From G963663495 sp963663495 (GTDB lineage Bacteria; Bacteroidota; Rhodothermia; Rhodothermales; Bin80): DNA of 64,000 nt. Shown one piece after another: positions 25,932 to 34,955 of the stretch. The notes under the pieces were generated by a model. It saw only the letters and a list, made by a program, of their open reading frames with translations. It was not told the DNA's origin and did no database searches. Made by a program: the position numbers and the translations under genes. The stretch's first letter is position 1. The number at the start of each line of letters is the position of its first letter. The stretch spans positions 4,216,001 to 4,280,000 of the forward strand of contig OY760427.1 in assembly GCA_963663495.1 (NCBI GenBank), given 5' to 3'.

Positions 25932-26951
25932 CTACCGGGTTCCCTGGCGCGTAAGTTCACGTAAGCGTGTTACATTTTGCGCGGTGATGAACCCCGGTCC
26001 CGTTCGCAGCACCTCATGGGCGAGCAGGTTCTCATTACGGAGGTATAGCGCATGCAGCACCACCGGCAGGTATCCCTGCATGAACTGCTGCTGATCAATG
26101 GCGAACTGGATCTTATCATCCTCTATGCCTTGGAGAATTTCCGGACTGGCATCGAATGTGGCAAAGGTGATACGTCCTGCATGCCCCCCCTCGTCGAGCG
26201 CATGCAGGGCAGGAATCGCGCCGGTGGGACCCAGCGTCAGCAGTCCATCAATGGTAGAATCTGTGCGGAGTGCGGCCTCAATACGCTGCTGACTCTCAGT
26301 TGGATCGGTCAGCTCCGCCGCGAGGATTTGCATTACCCCTCCTGCCTTTCCGAGCGCAGCCCCAAAGCCATCGCAGCGGTTATCCAGCGAGAGGTTACCC
26401 ACCTCCTGATTTACACAGAGAGCCTTCCGTACGCCGCCATCGGCAAACCGCTGGCCGGCTGCATATCCAGCCTCATACTCAGTCTGCCCCACATGTACCA
26501 GGCTACCAAGGTCTGCTGCAGCACCACTACCTGAATTAATGCTTATGATCGGAATACCAGCGTCGCGTGCACCGCGCAGCGAAGGGCCCAGCGCGCCGGA
26601 GTCCGGTATGCTGACCACAAGCCCGTCAGGTGACGACGCTACGGCAGCATCAATCAGTTGCGCCATCGTGACGATATCAAAAGACTCCGGGGCCTGATAT
26701 TCCACTCGCACGCCGACCTCACGGCCCGCTGTGCGTGCACCGCTCTGGACCACAGACCAGAACGGATCGGAAGCCTGGCCATGTGTAACAAAGATCACGC
26801 GAAGATCCGGCCCCTCCTCCGAGTGCTCTGGCGGCGAGCAGGCGGGCAGACAGCACCACATGAGCGCAAACGACAGCAATGCAGTCACAGCGCGATGGCG
26901 TCCTACCGGCCGCCCCGAGAGCACGCCCGATTCAGCTATTCGCAGACGCAT
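25932..26951 (-). CDS. Sugar-binding lipoprotein of ABC transporter (Peripla_BP_4)
   Basis: A 339-residue periplasmic-binding protein. A positively charged start and hydrophobic segment (AVTALLSFALMWCC) lead to lipobox LPAC with Cys38, so it is probably lipid-anchored. The mature part has DLRVIFVTHGQASDPFWSVV, a type I sugar-binding fold start. Later segments (DGLVVSIPDSGALGP, LVHVGQTEYEAGYAAG, TFDASPEILQGIEDDKI, FAIDQQQFMQGYLPV) match the RbsB/inositol-binding family. It lies upstream of the permease and ATPase genes in one operon with iolD and iolC. The start could also be an internal ATG. Confidence 0.88.
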   Translation of the reverse strand: MRLRIAESGVLSGRPVGRHRAVTALLSFALMWCCLPACSPPEHSEEGPDLRVIFVTHGQASDPFWSVVQSGARTAGREVGVRVEYQAPESFDIVTMAQLIDAAVASSPDGLVVSIPDSGALGPSLRGARDAGIPIISINSGSGAAADLGSLVHVGQTEYEAGYAAGQRFADGGVRKALCVNQEVGNLSLDNRCDGFGAALGKAGGVMQILAAELTDPTESQQRIEAALRTDSTIDGLLTLGPTGAIPALHALDEGGHAGRITFATFDASPEILQGIEDDKIQFAIDQQQFMQGYLPVVLHALYLRNENLLAHEVLRTGPGFITAQNVTRLRELTRQGTR

Positions 26952-26994
26952 CCGGCCCTCAGCAATGCGCCCGGCGTGATGTCAACAAGGACCC

Positions 26995-28869
26995 TCACAA
27001 AAAATACCGCTCCCGTGCACGCCCCTCTTCCCAGACGCTCCTAGCCTCACGCACAGACTCCATCCTGCTCGTCTCTGCAACCGGCACATCCCACCAGCTA
27101 TCATAGCTCGGCACATCCTCGTAACGGTCAGTCCGGACGTAGATAACGCAAGTCTTTTCTGATGCATGTGATGCCTGGATGGCTTGGGCAACATCATTCC
27201 TGCTCCCACACCTGTACACACGGGCCCCGAGCGACTCCGCGTTGGATGCAAGATCAACCGGCAATGTTTCTACCTCGGACACTTCATCGCTGGGCAGCAT
27301 ACCGGACTCCCGGAATGCATATCGGGTGCCGAACCCGTTTTGCCCGAGCGACCGGCTTAGGCCCCCGATGCTCTTGTACCCGTGATTGTCCATCAGAACT
27401 ACTGTCAGTTTGTACCCTTCCTGGACTGCGGTCACCAGGTCTGAGGACAGCATCAGATAGCTACCATCCCCGACTAGAACATATACTTCCCGATCCGGGT
27501 CGGCCATCTTTATCCCAAGGCCCCCGGCGATTTCATAGCCCATAGTGCTGTACCCGTACTCCATGTGGTACTGTTTGGGATGGCGCGTTCGCCACAGCTT
27601 GTGCAAATCTCCCGGCAGGCTTCCTGCAGCACAAACCATTACCCCATCCGGGTCCCCCAGCTCATTTACCACACCGATTATCTCCCCCTGGCTTGGGAGC
27701 GGCCCGTGCCGGATACTGTATATGCGATTCACTTCGCGGTCCCATGCGGCAGCAAGGTTATGGCATTCAGCACGGTAGGCCATGTCCGTGCTGAAGTCAT
27801 CAAGCGCTGTTTCCAAGTCCGCCAGAGTGGCCCGCGCATCCCCCAACAAGGGCACCGCCGCGTGTTTGAAAGCATCAAACTCCGTGACATTAATGTTGAT
27901 GAACCGCACGGAGTCCGATCTGAACTGGGTCTTGCTGGCGGTAGTAAAGTCACTGTAGCGGGTGCCGATGCCGATGATAAGGTCGGCATCGGCCGCAATC
28001 TTATTTGCCGCCGATGTACCTGTTACTCCGACAGCACCCAAACACATCGGATTATCGTACCGAAGGCTGCCCTTGCCCGCATGCGTTTCGCCTACCGGAA
28101 TTCCTGTCCGAGTGGCTAAACTGCGCAAAATATCGGTGGCCTCGCTGTAGTGTACGCCACCACCTGCAATGATCAATGGGCGCTTGCACTGTCGAATCCA
28201 TGACGCGGCGCGCTTGACAGCCGCCTGGTCCGGCCTATTCCGTGGTATATGCCAAGTCCGAGGTTCGAACAAGGCCCGCGGATAGGCAAAGGCTTCCGTT
28301 TGGACATCCTGCGGCAGCGACAAGGTGACGGCTCCCGTCTCGGCCGGGCTGGTCAGTACACGCATGGCCTCCGGCAGCGCGGTGATAATCTGGTCGGGGC
28401 GGTTAATGCGATCCCAGTACCTGCTGACAGGGCGGAAGCAATCATTGACGGAGAAATCCTGGGAATGCTCGGACTCCAGCTGCTGCAGCACGGGAGCGAC
28501 ATTCCGGCGCGCAAAAATATCTCCCGGCAGCAGTAGCACAGGCAGTCTGTTGATCGTTGCCACGGCTGCCCCCGTAATCATGTTGGTAGCCCCGGGACCG
28601 ATTGACGAGGTACAGATAAGCGTCTGCAGTCGATTCCTCATCTTTGCATATGCAGCAGCTGCATGCACCATCGCCTGCTCATTGCGAGACTGGTAATATC
28701 GGAAGTCCAAGTGCTCTTGCAGCGCCTGTCCCACCCCTGCCACATTGCCGTGCCCGAAAATGCCAAAGCATCCGCCGAAGAAGCGTTGCGAATGCCCATC
28801 CCTCTCCACAAGCTGCTGCTTCAAATACGCTATTACGGCCTGCGCCATCGTCATGCGAACTGTAGCCAT
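26995..28869 (-). CDS. iolD: 3D-(3,5/4)-trihydroxycyclohexane-1,2-dione acylhydrolase (IolD)
   Basis: A 624-residue thiamine-diphosphate enzyme that opens the inositol-derived ring to 5-deoxy-glucuronate. The N-terminal pyrimidine-binding domain has FGIFGHGNVAGVGQAL and the proton-relay Glu region RNEQAMVHAAAAYA. The C-terminal TPP motif is GDGSYLMLSSDLVTAV...VVLMDNHGYKS. I chose the ATG at 28869 (MATVRMTMAQAVIAYL) because the 65 residues further upstream in the open frame have no family similarity and overlap iolC. It sits 19 bp after iolC. Length and motifs are normal for the family. Confidence 0.93.
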   Translation of the reverse strand: MATVRMTMAQAVIAYLKQQLVERDGHSQRFFGGCFGIFGHGNVAGVGQALQEHLDFRYYQSRNEQAMVHAAAAYAKMRNRLQTLICTSSIGPGATNMITGAAVATINRLPVLLLPGDIFARRNVAPVLQQLESEHSQDFSVNDCFRPVSRYWDRINRPDQIITALPEAMRVLTSPAETGAVTLSLPQDVQTEAFAYPRALFEPRTWHIPRNRPDQAAVKRAASWIRQCKRPLIIAGGGVHYSEATDILRSLATRTGIPVGETHAGKGSLRYDNPMCLGAVGVTGTSAANKIAADADLIIGIGTRYSDFTTASKTQFRSDSVRFININVTEFDAFKHAAVPLLGDARATLADLETALDDFSTDMAYRAECHNLAAAWDREVNRIYSIRHGPLPSQGEIIGVVNELGDPDGVMVCAAGSLPGDLHKLWRTRHPKQYHMEYGYSTMGYEIAGGLGIKMADPDREVYVLVGDGSYLMLSSDLVTAVQEGYKLTVVLMDNHGYKSIGGLSRSLGQNGFGTRYAFRESGMLPSDEVSEVETLPVDLASNAESLGARVYRCGSRNDVAQAIQASHASEKTCVIYVRTDRYEDVPSYDSWWDVPVAETSRMESVREARSVWEEGRARERYFL

Positions 28870-28888
28870 AGTGGTACCCCCGGCGCCC

Positions 28889-29899
28889 TTACAGACCACC
28901 CCGTGATTCGGTAAACTGCCTGACCTCCAGCATGGTGGGCATAAAATTTGCACACCCATGTCGTGTAACCACAATCGCGCCGCAGGCATTACCCAACCGC
29001 GCCGACCGGTACAGAGGCCATCCCTTAACGTACCCGAAAATAAAACCAGCCGCAAATGCATCACCTGCGCCGAGGATATTCATTACCTCAACCGGGAAGC
29101 CGGGCACAATTTCACTGCCCTGCACGGGATGGTGGATGCGTGCACCATCAGCACCCCGCTTCTCCACCAGCACATCCACCCCGAACGTCAACAGCCTTTC
29201 GATGGCAGCATCCACATCACCGCTCACACGGGCGTCCGAAACCTGCTGATGCGTCAAATTGATCTGACCTGCATCATCCAACACCGCCGCCTTAATCTCG
29301 TCCTCGGTCCCGATCACAACACTCGTAAATCTAAGTGCACATCGTATTGCAGTGCCGAAGGCACGCGGATCCTGCCACTGGTCCGGGCGAAAATCAATGT
29401 CCAGGATAACAGGAACCCCTGCCTCGTGGGCGGCCTCTGCAGCAAACAGAGTTGCACTGCGACACGGTTCCCGGCTCAGGTTCGTACCCGCAAATTCAAA
29501 AGCACGGCTCTCCAGGATGGGGGTGGCCAACACATCATCAATATTTAGCGCACTGTCCGCGCAGTTATCCCGGTAATACACCAAGGGGAACCGTTCTGGA
29601 GGCTCAATGCCCAAAATCACCGCACTGGTGCGGCGGTCTTCCTTACGCGGGACGTAGGAAGTGTCCACGCCTTCACGCTGCAGGAACTGCAGCACAAAAT
29701 CCCCGACCGGATCCTCCCCCACGGCAGTCAGCAGGGCGGTGTCCAGCCCCAACCGCTGCGCACCTACGCTGATATTCGTCGGCGATCCTCCCACATAGGC
29801 AGCGAAGCTTTGAATGTCAGGAAACGATGCTCCTATGTCGTTGGCATACAAATCAATGGAGCTCCGCCCCATTGCTACCAAGTCAAACTTCTTCTCCAA
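28889..29899 (-). CDS. iolC: 5-dehydro-2-deoxygluconokinase (IolC), probable TTG start
   Basis: A PfkB-family sugar kinase of 336 residues. The N-terminus (M/L)EKKFDLVAMGRSSIDLYAN is highly typical of IolC, then AYVGGSPTNISVGAQRLGL (substrate motif) and NILGAGDAFAAGFIFGYV (ATP/anion-hole motif with catalytic Asp). It phosphorylates 5-keto-2-deoxygluconate. No ATG fits the family start, so TTG at 29899 is chosen. The longer open frame to 30160 overlaps the upstream membrane-protein gene and is not homologous. The upstream gene ends 20 bp before this start. Confidence 0.88.
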   Translation of the reverse strand: MEKKFDLVAMGRSSIDLYANDIGASFPDIQSFAAYVGGSPTNISVGAQRLGLDTALLTAVGEDPVGDFVLQFLQREGVDTSYVPRKEDRRTSAVILGIEPPERFPLVYYRDNCADSALNIDDVLATPILESRAFEFAGTNLSREPCRSATLFAAEAAHEAGVPVILDIDFRPDQWQDPRAFGTAIRCALRFTSVVIGTEDEIKAAVLDDAGQINLTHQQVSDARVSGDVDAAIERLLTFGVDVLVEKRGADGARIHHPVQGSEIVPGFPVEVMNILGAGDAFAAGFIFGYVKGWPLYRSARLGNACGAIVVTRHGCANFMPTMLEVRQFTESRGGL

Positions 29900-29919
29900 G
29901 GAAGCCCCGCGCAAGGCTG

Positions 29920-30615
29920 TCAGTCTCTGGTCTGGATAAAGAAGGTTAACACGTACCAGAACAGCAGTGCAACCGAGGCGAAAAGCTGCAATGCGGCTCC
30001 GATATACCGATCCTCGGGAAAATGATGGAGCACATTGGATGTGTCGTACAGAATTGCGCCGCCGGCCAATGCGATCATAGCCACAGAGAAGAATGTACCC
30101 ATGTTCCACCCAAACAACACGGATGCGAAGATCAGGATTATTGCCACGGCAAAGCCCCATCGCAGGACACCCCCCAGGAATGAAAAATCCCGCCGCATCA
30201 GATGGACTATTCCCGTTAGCGCTCCGAAGCCAAGAATTGTGACCGATGCTGCACTCTCAATGGCGCCCGGTGCTACGCTGGTCGCCAGAAACAGTAGCGG
30301 AACAAATATTATTGCTTCTGCCAGCACAAAGGCTCCGAGAGCACCATACTGAGTAACCTTCGACTCAGCCCTGAAAGCAGCCTTGCTTGCAAACCATCCG
30401 ACGATCATGAACCCGCCCAGAACGATCAGCCACGATACACCCAGGAGGGCGGCAGCGATTTGCTCAGCCATTCCCGTTGAGAACAGCCACATTTCGATGA
30501 GTACGAAGACTCCTATTGCACCCAGCAGGTGCATGTAGGTCCTCATTATGAAGGTGGCACGAGCCGACACATCGGCCCAGGCAACCGGATCGCTACGACT
30601 TATACTTTGAGGCAT
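29920..30615 (-). CDS. Bax inhibitor-1/YccA family membrane protein
   Basis: A 231-residue protein with seven hydrophobic segments, for example FVLIEMWLFSTGMAEQIAAA, WLIVLGGFMIVGWF and AVAIILIFASVLFGWNMG. It ends with the typical C-terminal ILYDTSNVLHHFPEDRYIGA...LQLFASVALLFWYVL. BI-1/YccA proteins are membrane proteins linked to calcium leak or modulation of the FtsH protease. It lies just upstream of iolC, but nothing links it to inositol use; it may only share a promoter. A TnpB element is inserted immediately upstream (ends 30641). Confidence 0.85.
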   Translation of the reverse strand: MPQSISRSDPVAWADVSARATFIMRTYMHLLGAIGVFVLIEMWLFSTGMAEQIAAALLGVSWLIVLGGFMIVGWFASKAAFRAESKVTQYGALGAFVLAEAIIFVPLLFLATSVAPGAIESAASVTILGFGALTGIVHLMRRDFSFLGGVLRWGFAVAIILIFASVLFGWNMGTFFSVAMIALAGGAILYDTSNVLHHFPEDRYIGAALQLFASVALLFWYVLTFFIQTRD

Positions 30616-30636
30616 AACCGTTGTCTGTTTGAATAT

Positions 30637-31911
30637 TTATGGGAAATATATACGTGGGTGACCAACTGTACACAGTGAGGCACTAGTATCAATTTCACGG
30701 GTCATAGGTTCGCGGGTCATAGGGGTCGGTAACCCGCAGGCCCCTCGCCGTGCAGAAGCCCCAATCCCGGAGGCCAGTATGTTTGCAGCCGCATTCAGGT
30801 CTGCATGATCCGCATGTCCACAGGACATACACGTGAATTTGCTCTGCGTCTTACGGTTACTCGCTTCTGTGTGCCCACACACAGAACACCGCTGACTGGT
30901 ATAGGCAGCGGTAACCTTTATCACCTTGCGGCACTTATAGCCCAGCATCTGATCCAGCTGGCCCCAACCTGTTCGCAGTATTCCACGATTGAGGCCAGAC
31001 TTCTGTCTGACGTTTGTGCCAAAGCTCGCCATCGTCCCCTTAGCTGAACGTATCATCGCTTTGATCCTTAGGTCCTCCAGTATCACCGTTGAGGAGCAAT
31101 TGGCAATACTGCGACTTACCTGGTGGTTCGCATTCTTGAGGATGTTAGCACGCTTGCGCTGTATGCGGGCGATTCTATGCTTCCGCCTGTTACGACGGTT
31201 GGAGCCTTTCTTCTGTCTCGCCAGTCTTCGCTGATGCCGTTTCAACTTGGCATCAAGACGCTTGGTATCCGGTTGTCTGATAATGCTTGTATCGCCCTCT
31301 GTGGAGACCATAGCGACCTGCCCGCAATTACGGTCAATGCCTACAGCACCGCCGGTATCCTCTATTACAGGTGCCTCCATCTTGTAGCAGATGACAGCAT
31401 ACCCTTTGCCGGCGTTCTTCTTTACCGTGGCTTTGACGGGTATACCATCAGGGTACGGGTTGCCTCCCCGCCTGCGGAGCGCTATATATCCCACTTTCGG
31501 GATATACAGCTTGCCATCCCGAACCCTTACGTTATCCGGGATCGTGAACGAAGGCGTACTACCATGTCTGGAATGGAATCTCGGTCTTCTCTTACCCTCC
31601 TTGAAGAATGCCTTCCATGCATCCGCCTGATATTTCAATGTATATCTAACGACACCAAAGGAGTATTCAGGTAGCCACTCGACCGTGCGGCGCAGCGCCG
31701 TGAACCGCTTCCCCAGCGAGAAGAAGCGTACCGAGGGCGGCTTCTCTCCAGCCTCTTTCGCTTTCCTGTACGCCTCGCTCTGCTCTGCGAGGATGGCATT
31801 CCACACAAACCTACACGCACCCGCTAATCCAGCAAGTTGCTTGGCGTTACTCCGACTTCCGGGCAATAGCCTGTATTTGATATTACGGTATGCACTAACC
31901 GTTTCGGGCAT
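30637..31911 (-). CDS. tnpB: TnpB (IS605 OrfB) RNA-guided endonuclease, copy 3
   Basis: A 424-residue intact TnpB, nearly identical to copy 2. The RuvC residues are in AVGIDRNCGQ, VILEDLRIKAM and HADLNAAANI, with the zinc ribbon CSVCGH...CMSCGH. A short in-frame duplication gives PMTREPMTREIDTSAS near the end. The stop codon lies 4 bp outside the element end, so the last residues are supplied by flanking DNA. It has no TnpA partner. It is intact and plausibly active as a guide-RNA-dependent nuclease. Confidence 0.88.
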   Translation of the reverse strand: MPETVSAYRNIKYRLLPGSRSNAKQLAGLAGACRFVWNAILAEQSEAYRKAKEAGEKPPSVRFFSLGKRFTALRRTVEWLPEYSFGVVRYTLKYQADAWKAFFKEGKRRPRFHSRHGSTPSFTIPDNVRVRDGKLYIPKVGYIALRRRGGNPYPDGIPVKATVKKNAGKGYAVICYKMEAPVIEDTGGAVGIDRNCGQVAMVSTEGDTSIIRQPDTKRLDAKLKRHQRRLARQKKGSNRRNRRKHRIARIQRKRANILKNANHQVSRSIANCSSTVILEDLRIKAMIRSAKGTMASFGTNVRQKSGLNRGILRTGWGQLDQMLGYKCRKVIKVTAAYTSQRCSVCGHTEASNRKTQSKFTCMSCGHADHADLNAAANILASGIGASARRGACGLPTPMTREPMTREIDTSASLCTVGHPRIYFP

Positions 31912-32112
31912 GGCACTGTGGTATATAACTTCCTAATATATGGTAATTATATAGCATGCGTACCCACGTGTTGAGTTATTTGAAATAATTGCAGCTTTTC
32001 ATGAAAAGCGGGAACCGATTATGAAACACTGGCGAAAGCCATCCTGTCTGCACCACCAAAGCATAACAAGTAACTCCTGCGAAAACGCGTGGCACTCAGC
32101 CATATAACTCCC
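30641..32112 (-). mobile_element. IS605/IS1341-type TnpB element, copy 3
   Basis: It has the same left end (GGGAGTTATATGGCTGAGTG, at 32112) and right end (ATATATTTCCC, at 30641) as copies 1 and 2. It is about 15 bp longer because of a small duplication near 30706-30725, where GGGTCATAGG is repeated and adds residues near the TnpB C-terminus. It is inserted upstream of the BI-1 gene start and just downstream of the dehydrogenase gene. Confidence 0.85.
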
Positions 32113-32116
32113 ATAA

Positions 32117-33142
32117 TTATTGTTTCCAGTCCGGCATCTGGACCATTGCCTTGATAAGATTCGGAGTGGTACCAAGTTTACTCATAATATCCGGTACCTC
32201 GTCAAAATCAATTCGGTGGGTGATAAGTTTTTCTACCTCGGGCAGGCCCGCCTCTAACCTACGCATCACGTGTCGAAAATCTTCCGGGGTGCCATTGCGG
32301 CTGGCCATTATTGTCAGTTCCCGTCTATGAAAATCCGGATCTGGAAACGAAAAATGGTTGGGCACGATGCCTACGAGGACCAAGCGCCCGCCCGGTCCTG
32401 CCAAGTCGTAGCTCGCCTGCATGCTTTCTGCATTACCAGTGGCTTCCAGTACCGCATGTGGTAAGACGCCTGTGAAGCACGCACGCAAGCGCTGCTTCAG
32501 TTCGGGTCCCGGTGGGAACACATCCTCCAGGCCAAGTATCTGCTCGGCCATCCGCCGTCGGTCTTCGCGTGCTTCCACAAGTGCCAACTTCGCTCCAGTA
32601 TCGCGCACAAAGATTGCCGCCACCAGCCCAATCGGCCCAGCCCCTACTACTACGACCGGCTCACCACGGGTCAGTCCCGCGCGCCGGACCGCGTGGCGTC
32701 CCACAACCAGCGGCTCAACTAATGCTAGGATCTCTGCACTCAACAGCGGGCTCGTATGCAGGTTTACCTCCGGCACAACCATGTACGTTGCTGCTCCGCC
32801 ATCGCAGTGTATTCCCATAACACGTAGATTTTCACAGCAGTTTGTCAGCTGCCGCCTGCAGGCTGCGCACTTGCCGCAGCACAGGTAGGGGTTTACCGCG
32901 CACAGTTGCCCGGTCTCTAGGCTATTCGCATGGATGACGCGTACAGCCAATTCATGACCGAAACGTCGGGGGTAAGTATACGCCGGATGGCGCCCGTAGA
33001 AGGCATGCAGGTCACTACCGCAGATCCCAACGCGGGCGGTTGCCACCATTGCCTCGCCTTCCCTGGCCGTTGGCACCTTGTCACGCCGCATAGCCATGTG
33101 CCCCGGTGCATCCAGCACAAGAGCAGGCATCGTTGGTGTCAC
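32117..33142 (-). CDS. Zinc-dependent medium-chain alcohol/polyol dehydrogenase
   Basis: A 341-residue MDR enzyme. Catalytic-zinc ligands are in GICGSDLHAF and RRFGHELAV. The structural zinc lobe is CCGKCAACRRQLTNCCEN. The NAD(P)-binding motif VVVVGAGPIGLVAAIF follows. Close families are sorbitol, threonine and galactitol dehydrogenases. The substrate is unknown; a polyol is likely from the family. GTG at 33142 overlaps the DAHP synthase stop codon (GTGA) and so couples the two genes; an ATG at 33130 is the alternative start. The 3' end is 4 bp from the TnpB element. Confidence 0.85.
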   Translation of the reverse strand: MTPTMPALVLDAPGHMAMRRDKVPTAREGEAMVATARVGICGSDLHAFYGRHPAYTYPRRFGHELAVRVIHANSLETGQLCAVNPYLCCGKCAACRRQLTNCCENLRVMGIHCDGGAATYMVVPEVNLHTSPLLSAEILALVEPLVVGRHAVRRAGLTRGEPVVVVGAGPIGLVAAIFVRDTGAKLALVEAREDRRRMAEQILGLEDVFPPGPELKQRLRACFTGVLPHAVLEATGNAESMQASYDLAGPGGRLVLVGIVPNHFSFPDPDFHRRELTIMASRNGTPEDFRHVMRRLEAGLPEVEKLITHRIDFDEVPDIMSKLGTTPNLIKAMVQMPDWKQ

Positions 33143-34584
33143 AGCCTCCGGTACTTTCGCACGATGCTCAATGCCATCTCTAGCGACTGCTCGGCGTTCA
33201 GTCGGGGATCAACCCGTGAATGATAGGCACGTTTCAGATCCATTTCTCGCACCCCGCTGGAGCCCCCGACGCACTCCGTCACATTCTCGCCCGTCAATTC
33301 AAAATGTACCCCGCCAAGCACGGTGCCGTGCTTGGCGTGAACATCAAAGGCCAACTCCAACTCACCAAGAATATTTTCATATCGCCGCGTCTTATGACCG
33401 GTGTCGGCACGCTCGGTGTTGCCGTGCATCGGATCACACACCCAGAGCACGGTACGGCCCGCACGTTTCGCAACATCAACGAGCCCAGGCAAACGCTGTT
33501 CAATTCGATCCGCGCCAAATCGGGTGATAAGCGTCAGCCGACCTGGCTGATCGTCAGGATCCAGCCACTTTATGAGCGAAAGCAGCTCAGATGGCTGGGT
33601 ATCTGGCCCAATTTTGACAGCTATCGGGTTCTGCAACCCGCGCACATACTCCACATGGGCGCCATCCACATGGGCGGTGCGCATGCCAACCCATGGAAAA
33701 TGGGTGGATAAATTGTAGTAGCCCTCACGCACATGATGCGTCAGCGCTTCCTCGTAGACCAGGTGGAGCACTTCATGGCTGGTATAGAAGTCCACCCTAC
33801 TAAGGCCCCGCAGGGGGACACCGGCCACCGCGTCGGCAAACTTCAACGCGTCACGAACGAAGTCAACCATATCCTGATACTCTCGGTACAGAGGCGAATG
33901 GTTGGCAAAGTCAAGATTCCAATAGGCAAGGTTGTGCAGATCGGCAAAGCCGCCATCTGATAGCGCCCGCGCATAATTAAGCATCATGGCAGAGCACTCA
34001 TAGGCCCGCCGAAGGCGCTCGGGATCGGGAATGCGAGCCTCGGGCGTGAACTCCGGTCCGTTGACATTGTCGCCGCGGTAGCTGGGTAGGGTGACTCCGT
34101 TCCTCATCTCGGTAGCCGCACTGCGCGGTTTGGCATACTGGCCCGCAAAGCGCCCCACACGGACGACAGGCACTCGCATTCCGTATACGAGGACAAGGCT
34201 CATCTGCAGGAGCACTTTCAGCCTGTTGCGGATGATCGCCGGTCTGCACTCCCTAAACGCCTCCGCACAGTCTCCGCCCTGCAGCAAGAATCTTCGTCCC
34301 ACTGCGGCTTCTGCCAAATGCCCGCGCAAGGTATCCACCTCCCACGAAGTGACCAGCGGAGGCAGGGTCTTGATAGCAGCAAGAACCGACTGCAGTGCAA
34401 CGTCGTCCGGATAATCAATGGGCTGGGAAAGCCTGCAATTTCTCCAAGCCCCCGGGTGCCAACCGGATCCCGGGGTCACCGCTGTTGAGTCGCCCGTCTG
34501 CTCCTGGCACTGGAGACGGCTCTTCTGCGCGAGTGCAGCACCGTTTGCCACAGTATCTTGGCTATGTTCGCTAGCTGTCTGCAT
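33139..34584 (-). CDS. aroF: 3-deoxy-7-phosphoheptulonate synthase, class II (DAHP synthase)
   Basis: A 481-residue plant-type (class II) DAHP synthase, which condenses phosphoenolpyruvate and erythrose 4-phosphate at the entry to the shikimate pathway. Signatures are FLLQGGDCAEAFRECRP, RVGRFAGQYAKPRS, WVCDPMHGNTERA and GVHFELTGENVTECVGG (metal and substrate residues). About 48 N-terminal residues before GAWRNCRLSQPIDYPD are family-variable. The start overlaps the end of the HPF-like gene by 14 bp, and the stop overlaps the dehydrogenase start, so these three genes look like one transcript. Confidence 0.92.
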   Translation of the reverse strand: MQTASEHSQDTVANGAALAQKSRLQCQEQTGDSTAVTPGSGWHPGAWRNCRLSQPIDYPDDVALQSVLAAIKTLPPLVTSWEVDTLRGHLAEAAVGRRFLLQGGDCAEAFRECRPAIIRNRLKVLLQMSLVLVYGMRVPVVRVGRFAGQYAKPRSAATEMRNGVTLPSYRGDNVNGPEFTPEARIPDPERLRRAYECSAMMLNYARALSDGGFADLHNLAYWNLDFANHSPLYREYQDMVDFVRDALKFADAVAGVPLRGLSRVDFYTSHEVLHLVYEEALTHHVREGYYNLSTHFPWVGMRTAHVDGAHVEYVRGLQNPIAVKIGPDTQPSELLSLIKWLDPDDQPGRLTLITRFGADRIEQRLPGLVDVAKRAGRTVLWVCDPMHGNTERADTGHKTRRYENILGELELAFDVHAKHGTVLGGVHFELTGENVTECVGGSSGVREMDLKRAYHSRVDPRLNAEQSLEMALSIVRKYRRL

Positions 34585-34930
34585 CGCGTCTGCGCGCCCG
34601 ATTTTTTTCGCGCGTGCGCTCCCTCTGCACGCGCACCTGCCTTTCTACAGCATCCAGGGCTTCCAGCATAGCACCTGACACATCGGCTGCTTCCCGAGCA
34701 GCGGCGACGTTCCCTAGCTTGTGGTATACCACAAATCGGACGCGGTATTCGTGGTGCCGAGTAGCGCCGCTTTCAAGGCTCACTGCAACACTTACGCCGG
34801 TCAGATCACGATGCCCACGCGCGAGCCGCCGCAGGCGGTGCTCTACTTTGTCGCGAAGCCGTTCGGTCAGTTCCCCCGTTTCATCGTGGAACTCAATGGT
34901 CATTTTTTTCCAGTTCGTCCATGGGTTCAA
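34571..34930 (-). CDS. HPF/RaiA-like ribosome-associated protein
   Basis: A 119-residue small protein with the beta-alpha-beta-beta-beta-alpha pattern of the ribosome hibernation factor family: MTIEFHDETGELTERLRDKV, a basic helix EHRLRRLARGHRDL, strand VSVAVSLESG, RVRFVVYHKLGNV and a C-terminal helix rich in Arg/Lys. These proteins bind the 30S subunit in resting cells. A start at the internal Met (MTIEFHD) is possible. The 3' end overlaps the DAHP synthase start. The family call rests on pattern and length, so it is moderate. Confidence 0.65.
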   Translation of the reverse strand: MNPWTNWKKMTIEFHDETGELTERLRDKVEHRLRRLARGHRDLTGVSVAVSLESGATRHHEYRVRFVVYHKLGNVAAAREAADVSGAMLEALDAVERQVRVQRERTREKNRARRRDADS

Positions 34931-34955
34931 TAGTGTTTTCGCGAGGGCGCTAAAC

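Noticed and set aside
28870..29064. Longer IolD start at 29064
   Set aside because: The extra 65 residues overlap iolC and show no similarity to IolD; MATVRMTMAQ at 28869 fits the family start.
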